In this document: positions 13,566-22,760 of the stretch, piece by piece
Layout: every line of letters begins with the position of its first letter
How positions within the stretch are numbered: position 1 is the first letter of the stretch
Origin: Campylobacterales bacterium
Lineage (GTDB): Bacteria; Campylobacterota; Campylobacteria; Campylobacterales; Nitratiruptoraceae
Reading direction: 5' to 3'
DNA length: 28,493 nt
Assembly: GCA_027068245.1 (NCBI GenBank)
Contig: JAMOUF010000247.1
Location: forward strand, 1 to 28,493
Notes under the pieces: model-generated
What the model saw: only the letters and a program-made list of their open reading frames with translations
Databases searched by the model: none
Told to the model about the DNA's origin: nothing
Program-made: the position numbers and the translations under genes

Positions 13566-14908
13566 TGGCAAAGATAGAGAAAATACTTATAGCCAACAGG
13601 GGTGAAATTGCTCTTAGGGCGATACGGACCATAAAGGAGATGGGAAAAAAGGCCATAGCCGTATACTCCACGGCGGACAAGGATGCCCACTATCTGAAAC
13701 TGGCCGATGCGGCAATCTGTATAGGCAAAGAGAAGAGCAGTGAGAGTTACTTAAATATCCCTGCCATCATCTCCGCTGCCGAGATAGCCGGTGCGGACGC
13801 GGTTTTTCCCGGATACGGCTTTTTGAGCGAGAACCAGCAGTTCGTGGAGATATGCAACCTGCACAATATCAAATTCATAGGCCCCTCTTTGGAGGTTATG
13901 CAGCTAATGAGTGACAAATCCAAGGCCAAAGAGGTGATGAAAAAGGCAGGAGTTCCGGTGGTTCCGGGAAGCGAGGGAGCGGTGAAGGATGTGAAGGAGG
14001 CAAAAAAACTTGCCAAAGAGATTGGCTATCCGGTTATTTTGAAAGCCGCTGCCGGTGGCGGTGGTAAGGGGATGCGCGTGGTGGAGGACGAAAGTTACAT
14101 CGAAACCGCCTTTTTGGCCGCAGAGTCGGAGGCCATCAGCTCCTTTGGCGATGGGACTATATATATGGAGAAATTTATCAAAAACCCAAGACACATAGAG
14201 GTTCAGCTGTTGGGTGACAGCCACGGCAACGTGGTTCATATAGGAGAGAGGGACTGCTCCCTCCAACGCCGCCACCAAAAGATGCTTGAAGAGTCACCGG
14301 CTGTGGCGCTCTCTCCAAAAAGACGCCAGGAACTGCTGGATGTGGCCGTAAAGGCGGCAAAATATATAGGCTATGAGGGTGCTGGGACAATAGAGTTTTT
14401 GGTAGATGAGAATCAGGATTTTTACTTTATGGAGATGAATACCAGATTGCAGGTGGAGCATCCCGTAAGTGAGATGGTGAGCGGTATCGATATAGTGGAG
14501 TGGATGATAAGAGTTGCCGAGGGAGAAAAGCTTTTTGGTCAGGAGAAGGTGGATTTAAAAGGCCACGCTATTGAGTGCAGGATAAACGCGGAGGACCCGG
14601 TAAAATTCATACCAAGTCCCGGCAAAATCAAAACCTGGATTCAGCCTGGAGGCAAGGATGTGAGGATGGATACTCACGTATATGCCGGATATATCGTTCC
14701 TCCCTATTACGACTCAATGATAGCCAAGCTTATCGTATGGGGTGAGGATAGAGACAGAGCCATAGCCAAGATGAGAAGAGCTTTGGAAGAGTTCGAGGTG
14801 ACGGGTATAAAGACGACCATAGATTTTCATAAAAAGATGATGCAAAACAGGGATTTCATAGAAAACAGGTTCGATACCAAATATATAGATGAGAAATATC
14901 TAAAATGA
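13565..14908 (+). CDS. accC: Biotin carboxylase subunit of acetyl-CoA carboxylase
   Basis: At 447 residues it is almost the length of E. coli AccC (449). It has the N-terminal Rossmann-like region (ILIANRGEIALRAIRT), the ATP-grasp glycine loop GGGGKGMR (164-171), RDCSLQRRHQK (229-239), and EMNTRLQVEHPVSE with its metal-binding and catalytic residues. It carboxylates biotin on AccB with ATP and bicarbonate. The overlap with accB implies coupled, stoichiometric synthesis. Its last 9 nt overlap the convergent pilin-like gene. Confidence 0.97.
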   Translation: MAKIEKILIANRGEIALRAIRTIKEMGKKAIAVYSTADKDAHYLKLADAAICIGKEKSSESYLNIPAIISAAEIAGADAVFPGYGFLSENQQFVEICNLHNIKFIGPSLEVMQLMSDKSKAKEVMKKAGVPVVPGSEGAVKDVKEAKKLAKEIGYPVILKAAAGGGGKGMRVVEDESYIETAFLAAESEAISSFGDGTIYMEKFIKNPRHIEVQLLGDSHGNVVHIGERDCSLQRRHQKMLEESPAVALSPKRRQELLDVAVKAAKYIGYEGAGTIEFLVDENQDFYFMEMNTRLQVEHPVSEMVSGIDIVEWMIRVAEGEKLFGQEKVDLKGHAIECRINAEDPVKFIPSPGKIKTWIQPGGKDVRMDTHVYAGYIVPPYYDSMIAKLIVWGEDRDRAIAKMRRALEEFEVTGIKTTIDFHKKMMQNRDFIENRFDTKYIDEKYLK

Positions 14909-15367
14909 TATCTTCTCGTCTATTCTCTCATCTCCCCAGTGTTCTATACACAAATCTTTCAACTTTTTATGTGTAGATACCTTGAGTTTTGAGCAGTCTA
15001 TTACAAATTCAATATAGTTGGGATTTAGAAAGAGGGTGACCCTCATTACTACTTTATTGCTGTTGGTGGTGTCCCTTAGTGAATATGAGCCTTTGTAATA
15101 GTTGGTATATTTCAATTCCAGGCCGTTTAATTCTTTTTCAGTTATTTTTAAAAGGTCCTTCATCTTAAAAGAGGTATTCTCCTCCAGGTGATAGAGGTTT
15201 GTGGCTGCCGCTACTGCTTCGGAGGCACCGGAGGTTATAAGATAGGACATTCCCTCTATCGTGGCGCGCTCTTTCATATTTTTAAATTTCGGTATGGCTA
15301 AAGCAGCCAGGATACCTATGACTATAATGACAAAAATCAGTTCAATCAGAGTAAAAGCTCTTTTCAT
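14900..15367 (-). CDS. Type IV pilin / type II secretion pseudopilin-like protein
   Basis: The N-terminus MKRAFTLIELIFVIIVIGIL is a class III signal. Cleavage between Ala4 and Phe5 would leave Phe+1 and Glu+5 and a hydrophobic stem helix, although Ala rather than Gly at -1 is less usual. The remaining body of 155 residues (helix, then a beta-rich part) contains two cysteines near the C-terminus (IDCSKLK and LKDLCIEHW) that could form the pilin disulfide loop. It is cotranscribed with no obvious assembly genes in the window. A single-gene pseudopilin is common in this phylum. A GAGGAGAG site lies just before the ATG. Confidence 0.85.
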   Translation of the reverse strand: MKRAFTLIELIFVIIVIGILAALAIPKFKNMKERATIEGMSYLITSGASEAVAAATNLYHLEENTSFKMKDLLKITEKELNGLELKYTNYYKGSYSLRDTTNSNKVVMRVTLFLNPNYIEFVIDCSKLKVSTHKKLKDLCIEHWGDERIDEKISF

Positions 15368-15396
15368 ATCTCCTCTCCTATTGAGAGATAGGGAGC

Positions 15397-16578
15397 TTAG
15401 TGAAGCTCCTCATTTAATTTTATCTCTTTTTTACTTCTAAAAACCTTCATCTGCCCCGATGTGCTGTCCTGCCTGAAATGAAGACCGTTTAGACCCGCCA
15501 GCTCCACCCCTTTGTAAATCTCTTTGTAAGGGGCTTTCCAGTTGGGGTTCGCCTCTTTTATCTTCTCGAACTCCGCTTCGCTTATATAGAATTTCGTTCC
15601 TTCCAAAACGGCTATACCCGCATCCACGATACATCCATCGCCAAGTGGAATACCTGTCACCGAGTTTGCTCCCAAAAGACAGTTTTCCCCTATTGTTACG
15701 GGGTTGCCGTTGGTACCGCTTAAGACTCCCAGGATACTGGCACCGCCTCCAACGTCGCTCCCTTTTCCGACAACCGCGCTGGAGCTGATTCGACCCTCTA
15801 CCATGGAAGCGCCAAGCGTTCCCGCGTTGAAGTTGATATAGCTGGCCCCTGGCATGACGGTGGTTCCCGCCGCAAGCTGGGCTCCAAACCTTACTTTCGA
15901 GCTGTCGAGGATTCTGGTGTTGTCGGCCGGAATGATATGCTGCAAAAATCTTGGGAATTTATCCACGCTATCGATTTGCGGATAGTTCCCGCCAAGTTTT
16001 AGCTCTATCTCATGCTCTCTTAGCCACTCGAGCTCTATTGGCTCGTTGCCGCTCCATGCCACATTTTCCAGGATACCGAAGGCTCCGTTTAGATTGAGAC
16101 CTCTTAAGGGAGCTTTGGCCAAGGAAAGAGCATAGAGTTTTAGATAGACGGCCTCGACGCTTTTTGGAGCCTCGTCTTCAAAGATAAAGACCACCTTGAA
16201 GTTTTGGGGTTCTTCATCTATAATCATATCCAAAAACTTTATAACCTGGACGTTTTTGTGTGATTTGGCCTCCGTCAAAAAGGGTGCGAAGGCCTTTAGG
16301 CAGTTGTTTACGAACTCCCTGTTTATATCATAGACTGTCTCGCTGTCCTGTTTAAGCTCATAGCCACTCTCTTTAAGTGCTTGCAAAAAGATGGCCGCAC
16401 TTCCAAAATTCTCCTTCCAGTTCACTACCGGATAGGAGGCCTGTAAAATCTTGTCCGGATTTTTCTGTCCCCTGTCCACCCTGGCTATGCCAAAGCCCAA
16501 AGGCTCTTTGTATATATGTGAGTTTTGTATAATCTCCACCAGTTCTTTGAACTCTTCTGCGCTTCCAATCGTCTTCAT
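15397..16578 (-). CDS. dapD: Tetrahydrodipicolinate N-succinyltransferase (epsilonproteobacterial type)
   Basis: The 393-residue protein has a long N-terminal domain followed by a left-handed beta-helix of hexapeptide repeats (about 228-320), including VRFGAQLAAGTTVMPGASYI, NFNAGTLGASMVEG and VDAGIAVLEGTKFYI. This layout, longer than the 274-residue E. coli DapD, is that of Campylobacter/Helicobacter DapD. It transfers a succinyl group to tetrahydrodipicolinate in lysine and meso-DAP synthesis. AAAGGAG before the ATG lies in the 9-nt gap and end of the surA-like gene, so the two are cotranscribed. Confidence 0.92.
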   Translation of the reverse strand: MKTIGSAEEFKELVEIIQNSHIYKEPLGFGIARVDRGQKNPDKILQASYPVVNWKENFGSAAIFLQALKESGYELKQDSETVYDINREFVNNCLKAFAPFLTEAKSHKNVQVIKFLDMIIDEEPQNFKVVFIFEDEAPKSVEAVYLKLYALSLAKAPLRGLNLNGAFGILENVAWSGNEPIELEWLREHEIELKLGGNYPQIDSVDKFPRFLQHIIPADNTRILDSSKVRFGAQLAAGTTVMPGASYINFNAGTLGASMVEGRISSSAVVGKGSDVGGGASILGVLSGTNGNPVTIGENCLLGANSVTGIPLGDGCIVDAGIAVLEGTKFYISEAEFEKIKEANPNWKAPYKEIYKGVELAGLNGLHFRQDSTSGQMKVFRSKKEIKLNEELH

Positions 16579-16587
16579 AAATCTCCT

Positions 16588-17418
16588 TTATCTTAAAATT
16601 TTGATTTTTGCAGAGGCTTTGAGTTTGTCGAAATACTCCTCCACGCTTTTTGCACTGTTTTGAGTGGCGAGTTTTCTTAAAATATAGTTTCTCGCCTCCT
16701 CGAAAGGTATTTTCTCTTTGCCTTCTTTGCTTTTTACATATATAAGCAGGTATCTGTCCTCGATGGGTAAAATAGGAGTAAAACCGCCTTCTGGAGTCTG
16801 TTGCAAGATGGTGGCAAACTGTGGGTTCACCTTTGAAAGTTCTATCCGCTCCTCGCCTTTTTGAAGCATCATCTGTGAGGGAGGGGAGTAGAGCGGGTTC
16901 GATTTTATCTTTTGTAAAACCTCTTTGGAAGGAGAGATATATTTGACTATATCCACCTCTTTGGCCACCTCGAACTCCTGTGGATGGGTGTCGTAGTACT
17001 CTTTCAGCCTTTCGTCGTCAAGTTTGGGCCGGGTTATCTGGGCTATCTTTTTATATAGTTTCTCCCTTAATAGCTGCTCTTTGAAACTTTTTTTGTAATC
17101 TTCCCAGTCAGTCCCGCTTTGCTCCACTTTGTGCCGCAAAGAGAATATATCCATCCCTCTTTGCCTGGCAAAATCGTCTATAGCCTGCTCCAGCTCGAAT
17201 TCGTCCACTGCGATACCCAGTTTTTTTATCTGTTCCTCTTCCAGTTTTTTTCTAATAAGCAGTTCCAGCGCCTTTTGGGGTGGAATATTCAACATTTTGG
17301 AGGTTTTCTCTATTTCGTAAACGGTAATTGGTTCACTGTTTACCACGGCGGCTATGGCGTCTATCACCTTTGCCTCCAAAGATAGAATAAAAAACAGCGT
17401 TAAAAGCAGCAGTTTCAT
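16588..17418 (-). CDS. SurA-like periplasmic chaperone / peptidyl-prolyl isomerase
   Basis: A signal peptide (MKLLLLTLFFILSLEA, about 1-16) is followed by a SurA_N-type helical domain: VIDAIAAVVNSEPITVYEI, then LLIRKKLEEEQIKKLG, then RQRGMDIFSLRHKVEQ. The C-terminal region (about 160-265) is a degenerate rotamase-like part. At 276 residues it has room for at most one PPIase domain, like the Campylobacter PEB4/Cj1289 chaperones. It would help fold outer-membrane proteins in the periplasm. It is transcribed ahead of dapD and diverges from gltX. Confidence 0.82.
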   Translation of the reverse strand: MKLLLLTLFFILSLEAKVIDAIAAVVNSEPITVYEIEKTSKMLNIPPQKALELLIRKKLEEEQIKKLGIAVDEFELEQAIDDFARQRGMDIFSLRHKVEQSGTDWEDYKKSFKEQLLREKLYKKIAQITRPKLDDERLKEYYDTHPQEFEVAKEVDIVKYISPSKEVLQKIKSNPLYSPPSQMMLQKGEERIELSKVNPQFATILQQTPEGGFTPILPIEDRYLLIYVKSKEGKEKIPFEEARNYILRKLATQNSAKSVEEYFDKLKASAKIKILR

Positions 17419-17488
17419 AAAATCCCTTTATTTTTGATATTATTTTACCACTTTTAACACTAATAGTATATTAAAAAAAAGGAATACA

Positions 17489-18868
17489 ATGGTTGTTACG
17501 CGTTTTGCCCCAAGCCCCACCGGATATCTGCACATAGGAGGGCTTAGAACGGCGCTTTTTAACTGGTTGTGGGCCAGTAGAAATGGTGGAAAGTTCATTT
17601 TGCGAATAGAGGATACCGATTTGCAAAGAAACTCCGAAGAGGCCACGGAAGCTATTTTGAAAGCTTTTAAATGGGTTGGAATGGATTATGACGAGCTCTT
17701 TTATCAAAGCCAGAGGTTCGATATATACAAAGAGTATATACAAAAGCTGCTGGATGAGGATAAGGCGTACTACTGCTATATGACAAAAGAGGAGCTGGAC
17801 GCTTTAAGAGAGGAGCAGATGAAAAGGGGTGAGCGTCCCAGATACGATAGAAGATACAGAGATTTTAAAGGGACGCCGCCAGAAGGGGTCGAACCGGTTA
17901 TCCGGATAAAGGCTCCGTTGGAGGGGGATATCGTGTTTGAAGATGGCGTCAAGGGTACTATCGTCATAAAGGCCGAGGAGCTGGATGACTTTATCATCGC
18001 CAGAAGCGACGGAACCCCAACATACAACTTCGTTGCGGCGATAGACGACGCCTTGATGAACGTGACCCACGTCATAAGGGGAGACGACCACCTTTACAAC
18101 ACCCCCAAGCAGATTATCGTCTACCGCGCCTTGGGCTTTAGCCTGCCGAAATTTTTCCACGTTCCAATGATTTTGAACGAAGAGGGAAAAAAACTCAGTA
18201 AAAGGGACGGGGCTATGGATGTGATGGAGTATAAAAGGGAGGGTTATCTGCCCGAAGCTCTGTTGAATTTTCTAGTGCGTCTTGGATGGAGCCATGGGGA
18301 CCAGGAGATTTTCTCATTAAAAGAGATGAAAGAGCTGTTCGACCCGCATGATATAAACAGATCCCCAAGCGCATACAACCTCTCAAAACTTCAGTGGCTA
18401 AACTCCCACTATATCAAAAACTCCCCCAACGACAGGCTTGTGGCGGAGCTGGAGGATTTTGGGGTCTATCTTGAGAGCCATGACAGAAAGGAGATACTGC
18501 TCGATGCTTTGAAAGAGAGGGCCAAAACATTAAAAGAGCTGGCCCAGATGGCGAAAGAGATTTTAAAAGAGCCCGAAAGTTATGATGAAAAGGCGTTGAA
18601 AAAAGCGACCAAAGGCGACTATCGCAAGATTTTGGAGGACTTTTTAAGCAAAATACAAGAGGGAGAGTATCATCTGCCGGTAGATTTTCACGAGGCGATA
18701 GAGGAGGTGGTAAAGGCCAACGATATAGGTTTTGGAAAGATAGGCCAGCCTTTGAGGGTGGCACTGACTGGAAAACTTGGTGGTCCCGATTTGGCTGATA
18801 TCATGGCCGTCATAGGCAAGGATGAGGTTGTAAAAAGGGTGAAGAGGTTTTTGGACTATACTAAATAA
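17489..18868 (+). CDS. gltX: Glutamyl-tRNA synthetase
   Basis: The 459-residue protein starts TRFAPSPTGYLHIGGLRTAL, with the class I HIGH motif as HIGG (15-18). It has LRIEDTD, an RGDDHLYNTPKQ segment and the KMSKS motif as KLSKRDG (about 236-242). It charges tRNA-Glu. Campylobacterota commonly have two copies, one of which mischarges tRNA-Gln for the GatCAB pathway; which copy this is cannot be told here. AAGGAATACA precedes the ATG. The last 8 nt overlap the convergent GGDEF/EAL gene. Confidence 0.96.
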   Translation: MVVTRFAPSPTGYLHIGGLRTALFNWLWASRNGGKFILRIEDTDLQRNSEEATEAILKAFKWVGMDYDELFYQSQRFDIYKEYIQKLLDEDKAYYCYMTKEELDALREEQMKRGERPRYDRRYRDFKGTPPEGVEPVIRIKAPLEGDIVFEDGVKGTIVIKAEELDDFIIARSDGTPTYNFVAAIDDALMNVTHVIRGDDHLYNTPKQIIVYRALGFSLPKFFHVPMILNEEGKKLSKRDGAMDVMEYKREGYLPEALLNFLVRLGWSHGDQEIFSLKEMKELFDPHDINRSPSAYNLSKLQWLNSHYIKNSPNDRLVAELEDFGVYLESHDRKEILLDALKERAKTLKELAQMAKEILKEPESYDEKALKKATKGDYRKILEDFLSKIQEGEYHLPVDFHEAIEEVVKANDIGFGKIGQPLRVALTGKLGGPDLADIMAVIGKDEVVKRVKRFLDYTK

Positions 18869-20924
18869 AGGGTTCCGGCTCTCCCAGGTAGTATCCCTGG
18901 GAGCAGTCTATGCCAATCTCCTTTACCACCTCCAAAATCTCTTTTGAGTGGACAAATTCCGCAATGGTGGTTATATTCGCGTCTTTGGCTATTTTAACGA
19001 TATTTTCCACTATCACCTTCGAGATATGGTCTTTGTCGATATTTTCTATCAATGAGCCGTCTATTTTGATAAAGTCGATATCCAGGTGGAAAATATGGGC
19101 GAAATTGGAGTAACCGCTCCCAAAGTCGTCTATACCGATTTTGCCCCCCTGGGCTTTTATGATGGATACGAAATTCTTCACGGCCTCATAGTCTTTTAGC
19201 GTCTCGCTCTCCAAAATCTCGAAGCTCAGGTGTTTTACGGCTTCGGGATACTTTTTTATCAGCTTGCCAAGATTGATGAGAAAATCCGGATTTTCGATAT
19301 CTTTCATCGAGATGTTGATGGCGATCTCCTTTTTTACCCTTTCGGTTTTGGCGATGGAGAGTTCCAGCACTTTTTTCGTTATCTCTTCGTAAAGCCCGAT
19401 CTCCTTTGCGATTTTCAAATATGGATGGATAGACTCTATTTTGCCGTTTATATGCCTCACTCTCGCCAATGCTTCGTATTTGACGATCTTTGCCGTTTTA
19501 TTATCTACGATAGGTTGATAGTAGATAGTCACCCTGTCGTTTAAAATGGCGTTTTTTAAGATTTTACTTCTTTTTATGTTCTCTTTTATCTCTTGCATTA
19601 GCCCCAGTTTGTCGCTGTAGGTGATGTAGTGGTTTCTTTTGTCCCTTTTGATATACTTCATCGCCAGATCGGCCGTTTCCAATAGGGGCCTTTTACGGCT
19701 TGTGGCGATGCTTACGGAAATGGGTGTCTCTATATTTTTGAACTTTATCGGAGTTTTTGAAAAAATCTCTATTATATGTTGGGAAAAGGCGTAGCTGTTG
19801 ATAGGAATGTCCTCATCTATCAGTATGCCAAATTCATCTGCGCCTATACGGTAAAACTGCGCACTGTAGTGGGCTGGGACACCCTTTTTCAATATTTTGG
19901 CGCTCTGCCTTAAAATATGATCCCCCATGGCTATGCCGTAAAAGTTGTTATACTCTTTAAATCCGTCTATGTTTACCAGGGCAAAAAAAGGCTTTTTAAC
20001 ACCCCTTACATCCTTTTTGTAGGCTTTTCTGTTTTTAAGGTCGGTAAGATCGTCCGTTATGGCCTGGATTTTCAGTTTCTCTTGTAGCTGCATAAGGTTT
20101 TTGTTTTCCCGGTCCAGCTTGACAATGAAGTAGATTATCGACAAAAGGCCTATAAAGTAGACGGCTATGATAAGTTTAAACAGATATCCGATCTTTTGAA
20201 GCTCTTTGTTGAAGATAAGGTTGAGTCTTTGTTCTATACTGTATATCTTCTCTTTTGTATCGGAGTTTAATACCGCGTTTAAGCTCTCTTTGTAGCGTTT
20301 GAAGTTTTTTATAAAGATATTTATATGGACCGTGAGTATCTTATGGAATTTTTGGAGTTTTTTATCTTTGAACCGGTAGAGTTTTAGCCGTTTGTAGACC
20401 GGTTTTAGCTCCTCAACGAAGTCCGCGTCAAAGCTGTTTTTGGACAAAAAGATGGTTGAGATGGCTTTTATTACAAGTTTCTCATATCCGGTATGGTTTA
20501 GATTGAGGGTATTTAGCCTGTTTAAAAGAGTTGCGAGATATAAGGAGGAGTTTTTGATGGATGAGTTGTATAGTTTAAAGTCTTCAACATATTTAAACTT
20601 CTTTTCAAAACTTTTTACAAGATCTTCTATCTCCTCTTTTAAAGCCCGACTTTTAAAACACTCCTTTTTATCTTCAAGGGCTTTTAGGTTTTTCTCTATC
20701 CGCTTTTCGATATTAACAATGTTGTCATAATTTTGATACAGGAAAAAAGAGGTTTTTAAAACCTCGTAGTTCAGCTCGTTGTCTAAAATCTTGAGATTAA
20801 AAAGTAGCGAGGTTATCTCGCCCTTTTCCTTGAAGGTGTCCGTGCTGTATTTTTCAAATGTTATCAGTGAAAAGATGGCAAAAAATGCAAACAGCACCAA
20901 AATCAGGATTCGTATTTTTTTCAT
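18861..20924 (-). CDS. Membrane GGDEF-EAL protein, probable c-di-GMP phosphodiesterase
   Basis: The 687-residue protein has one N-terminal helix (about 4-22), a large helical periplasmic sensor region (25-245), a second helix (248-269), then GGDEF (about 285-440) and EAL (about 450-687) domains. The GGDEF active site reads RIGADEF (359-365), with Ala for the second Gly, and may be inactive or regulatory. The EAL domain is intact: YEALAR (483-488), FEILES, IDDFGSGYS and FIKIDGS. It probably hydrolyses c-di-GMP in response to a periplasmic signal. The ATG overlaps the stop of the peroxidase gene, so it belongs to the mqnA-peroxidase operon. Confidence 0.9.
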   Translation of the reverse strand: MKKIRILILVLFAFFAIFSLITFEKYSTDTFKEKGEITSLLFNLKILDNELNYEVLKTSFFLYQNYDNIVNIEKRIEKNLKALEDKKECFKSRALKEEIEDLVKSFEKKFKYVEDFKLYNSSIKNSSLYLATLLNRLNTLNLNHTGYEKLVIKAISTIFLSKNSFDADFVEELKPVYKRLKLYRFKDKKLQKFHKILTVHINIFIKNFKRYKESLNAVLNSDTKEKIYSIEQRLNLIFNKELQKIGYLFKLIIAVYFIGLLSIIYFIVKLDRENKNLMQLQEKLKIQAITDDLTDLKNRKAYKKDVRGVKKPFFALVNIDGFKEYNNFYGIAMGDHILRQSAKILKKGVPAHYSAQFYRIGADEFGILIDEDIPINSYAFSQHIIEIFSKTPIKFKNIETPISVSIATSRKRPLLETADLAMKYIKRDKRNHYITYSDKLGLMQEIKENIKRSKILKNAILNDRVTIYYQPIVDNKTAKIVKYEALARVRHINGKIESIHPYLKIAKEIGLYEEITKKVLELSIAKTERVKKEIAINISMKDIENPDFLINLGKLIKKYPEAVKHLSFEILESETLKDYEAVKNFVSIIKAQGGKIGIDDFGSGYSNFAHIFHLDIDFIKIDGSLIENIDKDHISKVIVENIVKIAKDANITTIAEFVHSKEILEVVKEIGIDCSQGYYLGEPEPFI

Positions 20925-21835
20925 TTCAGTATATCCGGCCTCTTTCCAGTAAGGGTCTTTAAAAATGCTATTATCGCCTCAATCTCTTTTTTGCTTAGCT
21001 TAAAGCCCAGATTGTGGTAGCTGACCCTGTTTATAGCCTCTTGCAGCGTCTTGGCGCTTCCATCATGAAAATATGGGGGAGTCAAGGTGACGTTTCGCAG
21101 GGATGGGACCTTGTAGACATACCTGTCTTTTGGCTCTTTCGTAACCTGGTATCTATCGGCTAAAGCCAGTTTGTCGTATGGGATTACCAGACCCATCTTT
21201 TGAAAAGAGTTGCCGCCTATGTTTACTCCGTTATGGCAGGTGATGCAGCCCAGTTTTTTAAAAAGCATATATCCCTTTTTCTCAAGAGGGCTTAATTTTG
21301 CCTCTCCTCTTAAAAACCTGTCAAATTTGGAGTTTGGTGTATAAAGCGCCTTTTCAAACTCCGCCAAAGCCTCCATAATCTGATCGTAACCTATTTTATC
21401 GGTTTTAAACACCTTTTTGAAAAGTTTTCTATATTGGGGATGGGAATTTAGCCTCTTTAAAATCTGCTCTTTTGTCATACCCATCTCATCTTTGGAGTGG
21501 ACTGGGCCGCTTGCCTGATCTTTGAGCGTATCGGCCCTGCCGTTCCAAAACTGCTTGAAATTAAAATATGCGTTCAACACCGTAGGCGCGTTTATTTTGC
21601 CCTCTCTTCCCCCGATCCCTTTTGAAAAGCTGTTTTTGTCGGCTCCGCCATTTTTTAATCTATGACACGAAGCACAGCTGATCGTCTTGTCTTTTGAGAG
21701 AAGCTTCTCAAAAAAGAGTCTTTTTCCAAGCAGGGCTTTTTGCCTGTCGTAAGAAAGACTCAAAGGTATCGGCTCGATAGGCTCTTTTGAAAAGATGTAT
21801 GTAAAAAAAATAAGAACAACTGTTAATATTTTCAT
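20921..21835 (-). CDS. Di-haem cytochrome c peroxidase family protein
   Basis: The 304-residue protein has a signal peptide (about 1-16) and two CXXCH haem sites, CASCH (54-58) and CITCH (197-201). It also has the family segments NAPTVLNAYF, FWNGRA, SGPV and PPYFHDGSAKTLQEAI. It reduces hydrogen peroxide in the periplasm with electrons from a c-type cytochrome. The length fits bacterial CcpA-type enzymes (300-350). It lies 21 nt after mqnA and overlaps the GGDEF/EAL start. Confidence 0.93.
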   Translation of the reverse strand: MKILTVVLIFFTYIFSKEPIEPIPLSLSYDRQKALLGKRLFFEKLLSKDKTISCASCHRLKNGGADKNSFSKGIGGREGKINAPTVLNAYFNFKQFWNGRADTLKDQASGPVHSKDEMGMTKEQILKRLNSHPQYRKLFKKVFKTDKIGYDQIMEALAEFEKALYTPNSKFDRFLRGEAKLSPLEKKGYMLFKKLGCITCHNGVNIGGNSFQKMGLVIPYDKLALADRYQVTKEPKDRYVYKVPSLRNVTLTPPYFHDGSAKTLQEAINRVSYHNLGFKLSKKEIEAIIAFLKTLTGKRPDILK

Positions 21836-21856
21836 ATCGGTTATCCTAACGAAACT

Positions 21857-22495
21857 TTATAAATTTTTTGTTAAATTCAAAAATTTTTTAAGTGATTTTT
21901 TGCTTTTGCCATCGATCTTATAGTGGATCAGGTTTAGATACTCTTTGATCTCTTTTTTTGAGATCCCCCGCTCTTTGGCATATTTTGAAAGTATATAATG
22001 TGGAATCTTTATCCTCGATTTTAAAAAACGGTTTGAGAGCTTTTTATACTTTTTTGCCCTTTTTCTGTAACAAAACCTCGCAAAAACGAACGGCAGGCGG
22101 TGCCTGTCATACCATAAAGCGGCCAGATCCTTGCACTTTGGGCTTCTTTTTAGCAGGGCTTTGTCACCTATGTAGACTCTTCCTTTAAGGTTCAAAGTCC
22201 TTGCCAACAGGTTCGAGGTGTTGGAGTCACTGTCTTCTTGATCCTCTCCCTCGCATATCAAAACGCTCAAAACCTCTTTAAACGCCACGATCCCAAAATC
22301 GCTGCACTCAAACCCTTTTGAGATGACGCTTGATATCACCGCAGCCTCTACCCGGCCTTTTTTGAAATCCCTATTTATTTTGGAAGGAACCCCTTTGTGA
22401 AACTCAAGGGCTTTTTTCTCCTGATCCTTCAGCTCCTTTTTCAAAAATACATAAAAAGGGAGCAGGTTTATATAGTCTATTTTTCCTATTATCAT
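21857..22495 (-). CDS. mqnA: Chorismate dehydratase of the futalosine menaquinone pathway
   Basis: The N-terminus IIGKIDYINLLPFYVF and the following HKGVPSKINRDF and EAAVISSVIS segments match MqnA, a periplasmic-binding-protein-like enzyme. It converts chorismate to 3-enolpyruvylbenzoate, the first step of the futalosine route used by Campylobacterota. At 212 residues it is at the short end of the family. The C-terminal third is unusually lysine-rich (KRAKKYKKLSNRFLKS). It heads an operon with the peroxidase and GGDEF/EAL genes and diverges from moaD. Confidence 0.88.
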   Translation of the reverse strand: MIIGKIDYINLLPFYVFLKKELKDQEKKALEFHKGVPSKINRDFKKGRVEAAVISSVISKGFECSDFGIVAFKEVLSVLICEGEDQEDSDSNTSNLLARTLNLKGRVYIGDKALLKRSPKCKDLAALWYDRHRLPFVFARFCYRKRAKKYKKLSNRFLKSRIKIPHYILSKYAKERGISKKEIKEYLNLIHYKIDGKSKKSLKKFLNLTKNL

Positions 22496-22537
22496 AGGTG
22501 CAATTATATGATAAAATAAATTAAAAAAGAGGTTTGA

Positions 22538-22759
22538 ATGGTAAAAGTGGAGTTTTTGGGACCTATTAAAAAAGAGCAGATGAGTGTGGATGTTAAAGAT
22601 TTAAAAGAGTTGGCCCAGCTGCTAAAGAGTGATCCGGATATAAAAGAGTGGCTAAAAGAGTGTGCCGTGGCGGTAAACGACAACCTGGTAAACAGCCTGG
22701 ACGTGGAGCTAAAAGACGGGGACAAGGTATCTTTGCTGCCCCCGGTTTGCGGAGGTTGA
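22538..22759 (+). CDS. moaD: Molybdopterin synthase small subunit
   Basis: The 73-residue ubiquitin-like protein ends in VSLLPPVCGG. The terminal Gly-Gly is the site of adenylation and thiocarboxylate formation, and the body (MVKVEFLGPIKK, then VNDNLVNSLDVELKDGDKV) fits MoaD. It donates sulfur for molybdopterin formation. It starts after AGAGG and ends one base before moaE, its partner subunit. Confidence 0.93.
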   Translation: MVKVEFLGPIKKEQMSVDVKDLKELAQLLKSDPDIKEWLKECAVAVNDNLVNSLDVELKDGDKVSLLPPVCGG

Positions 22760-22760
22760 G

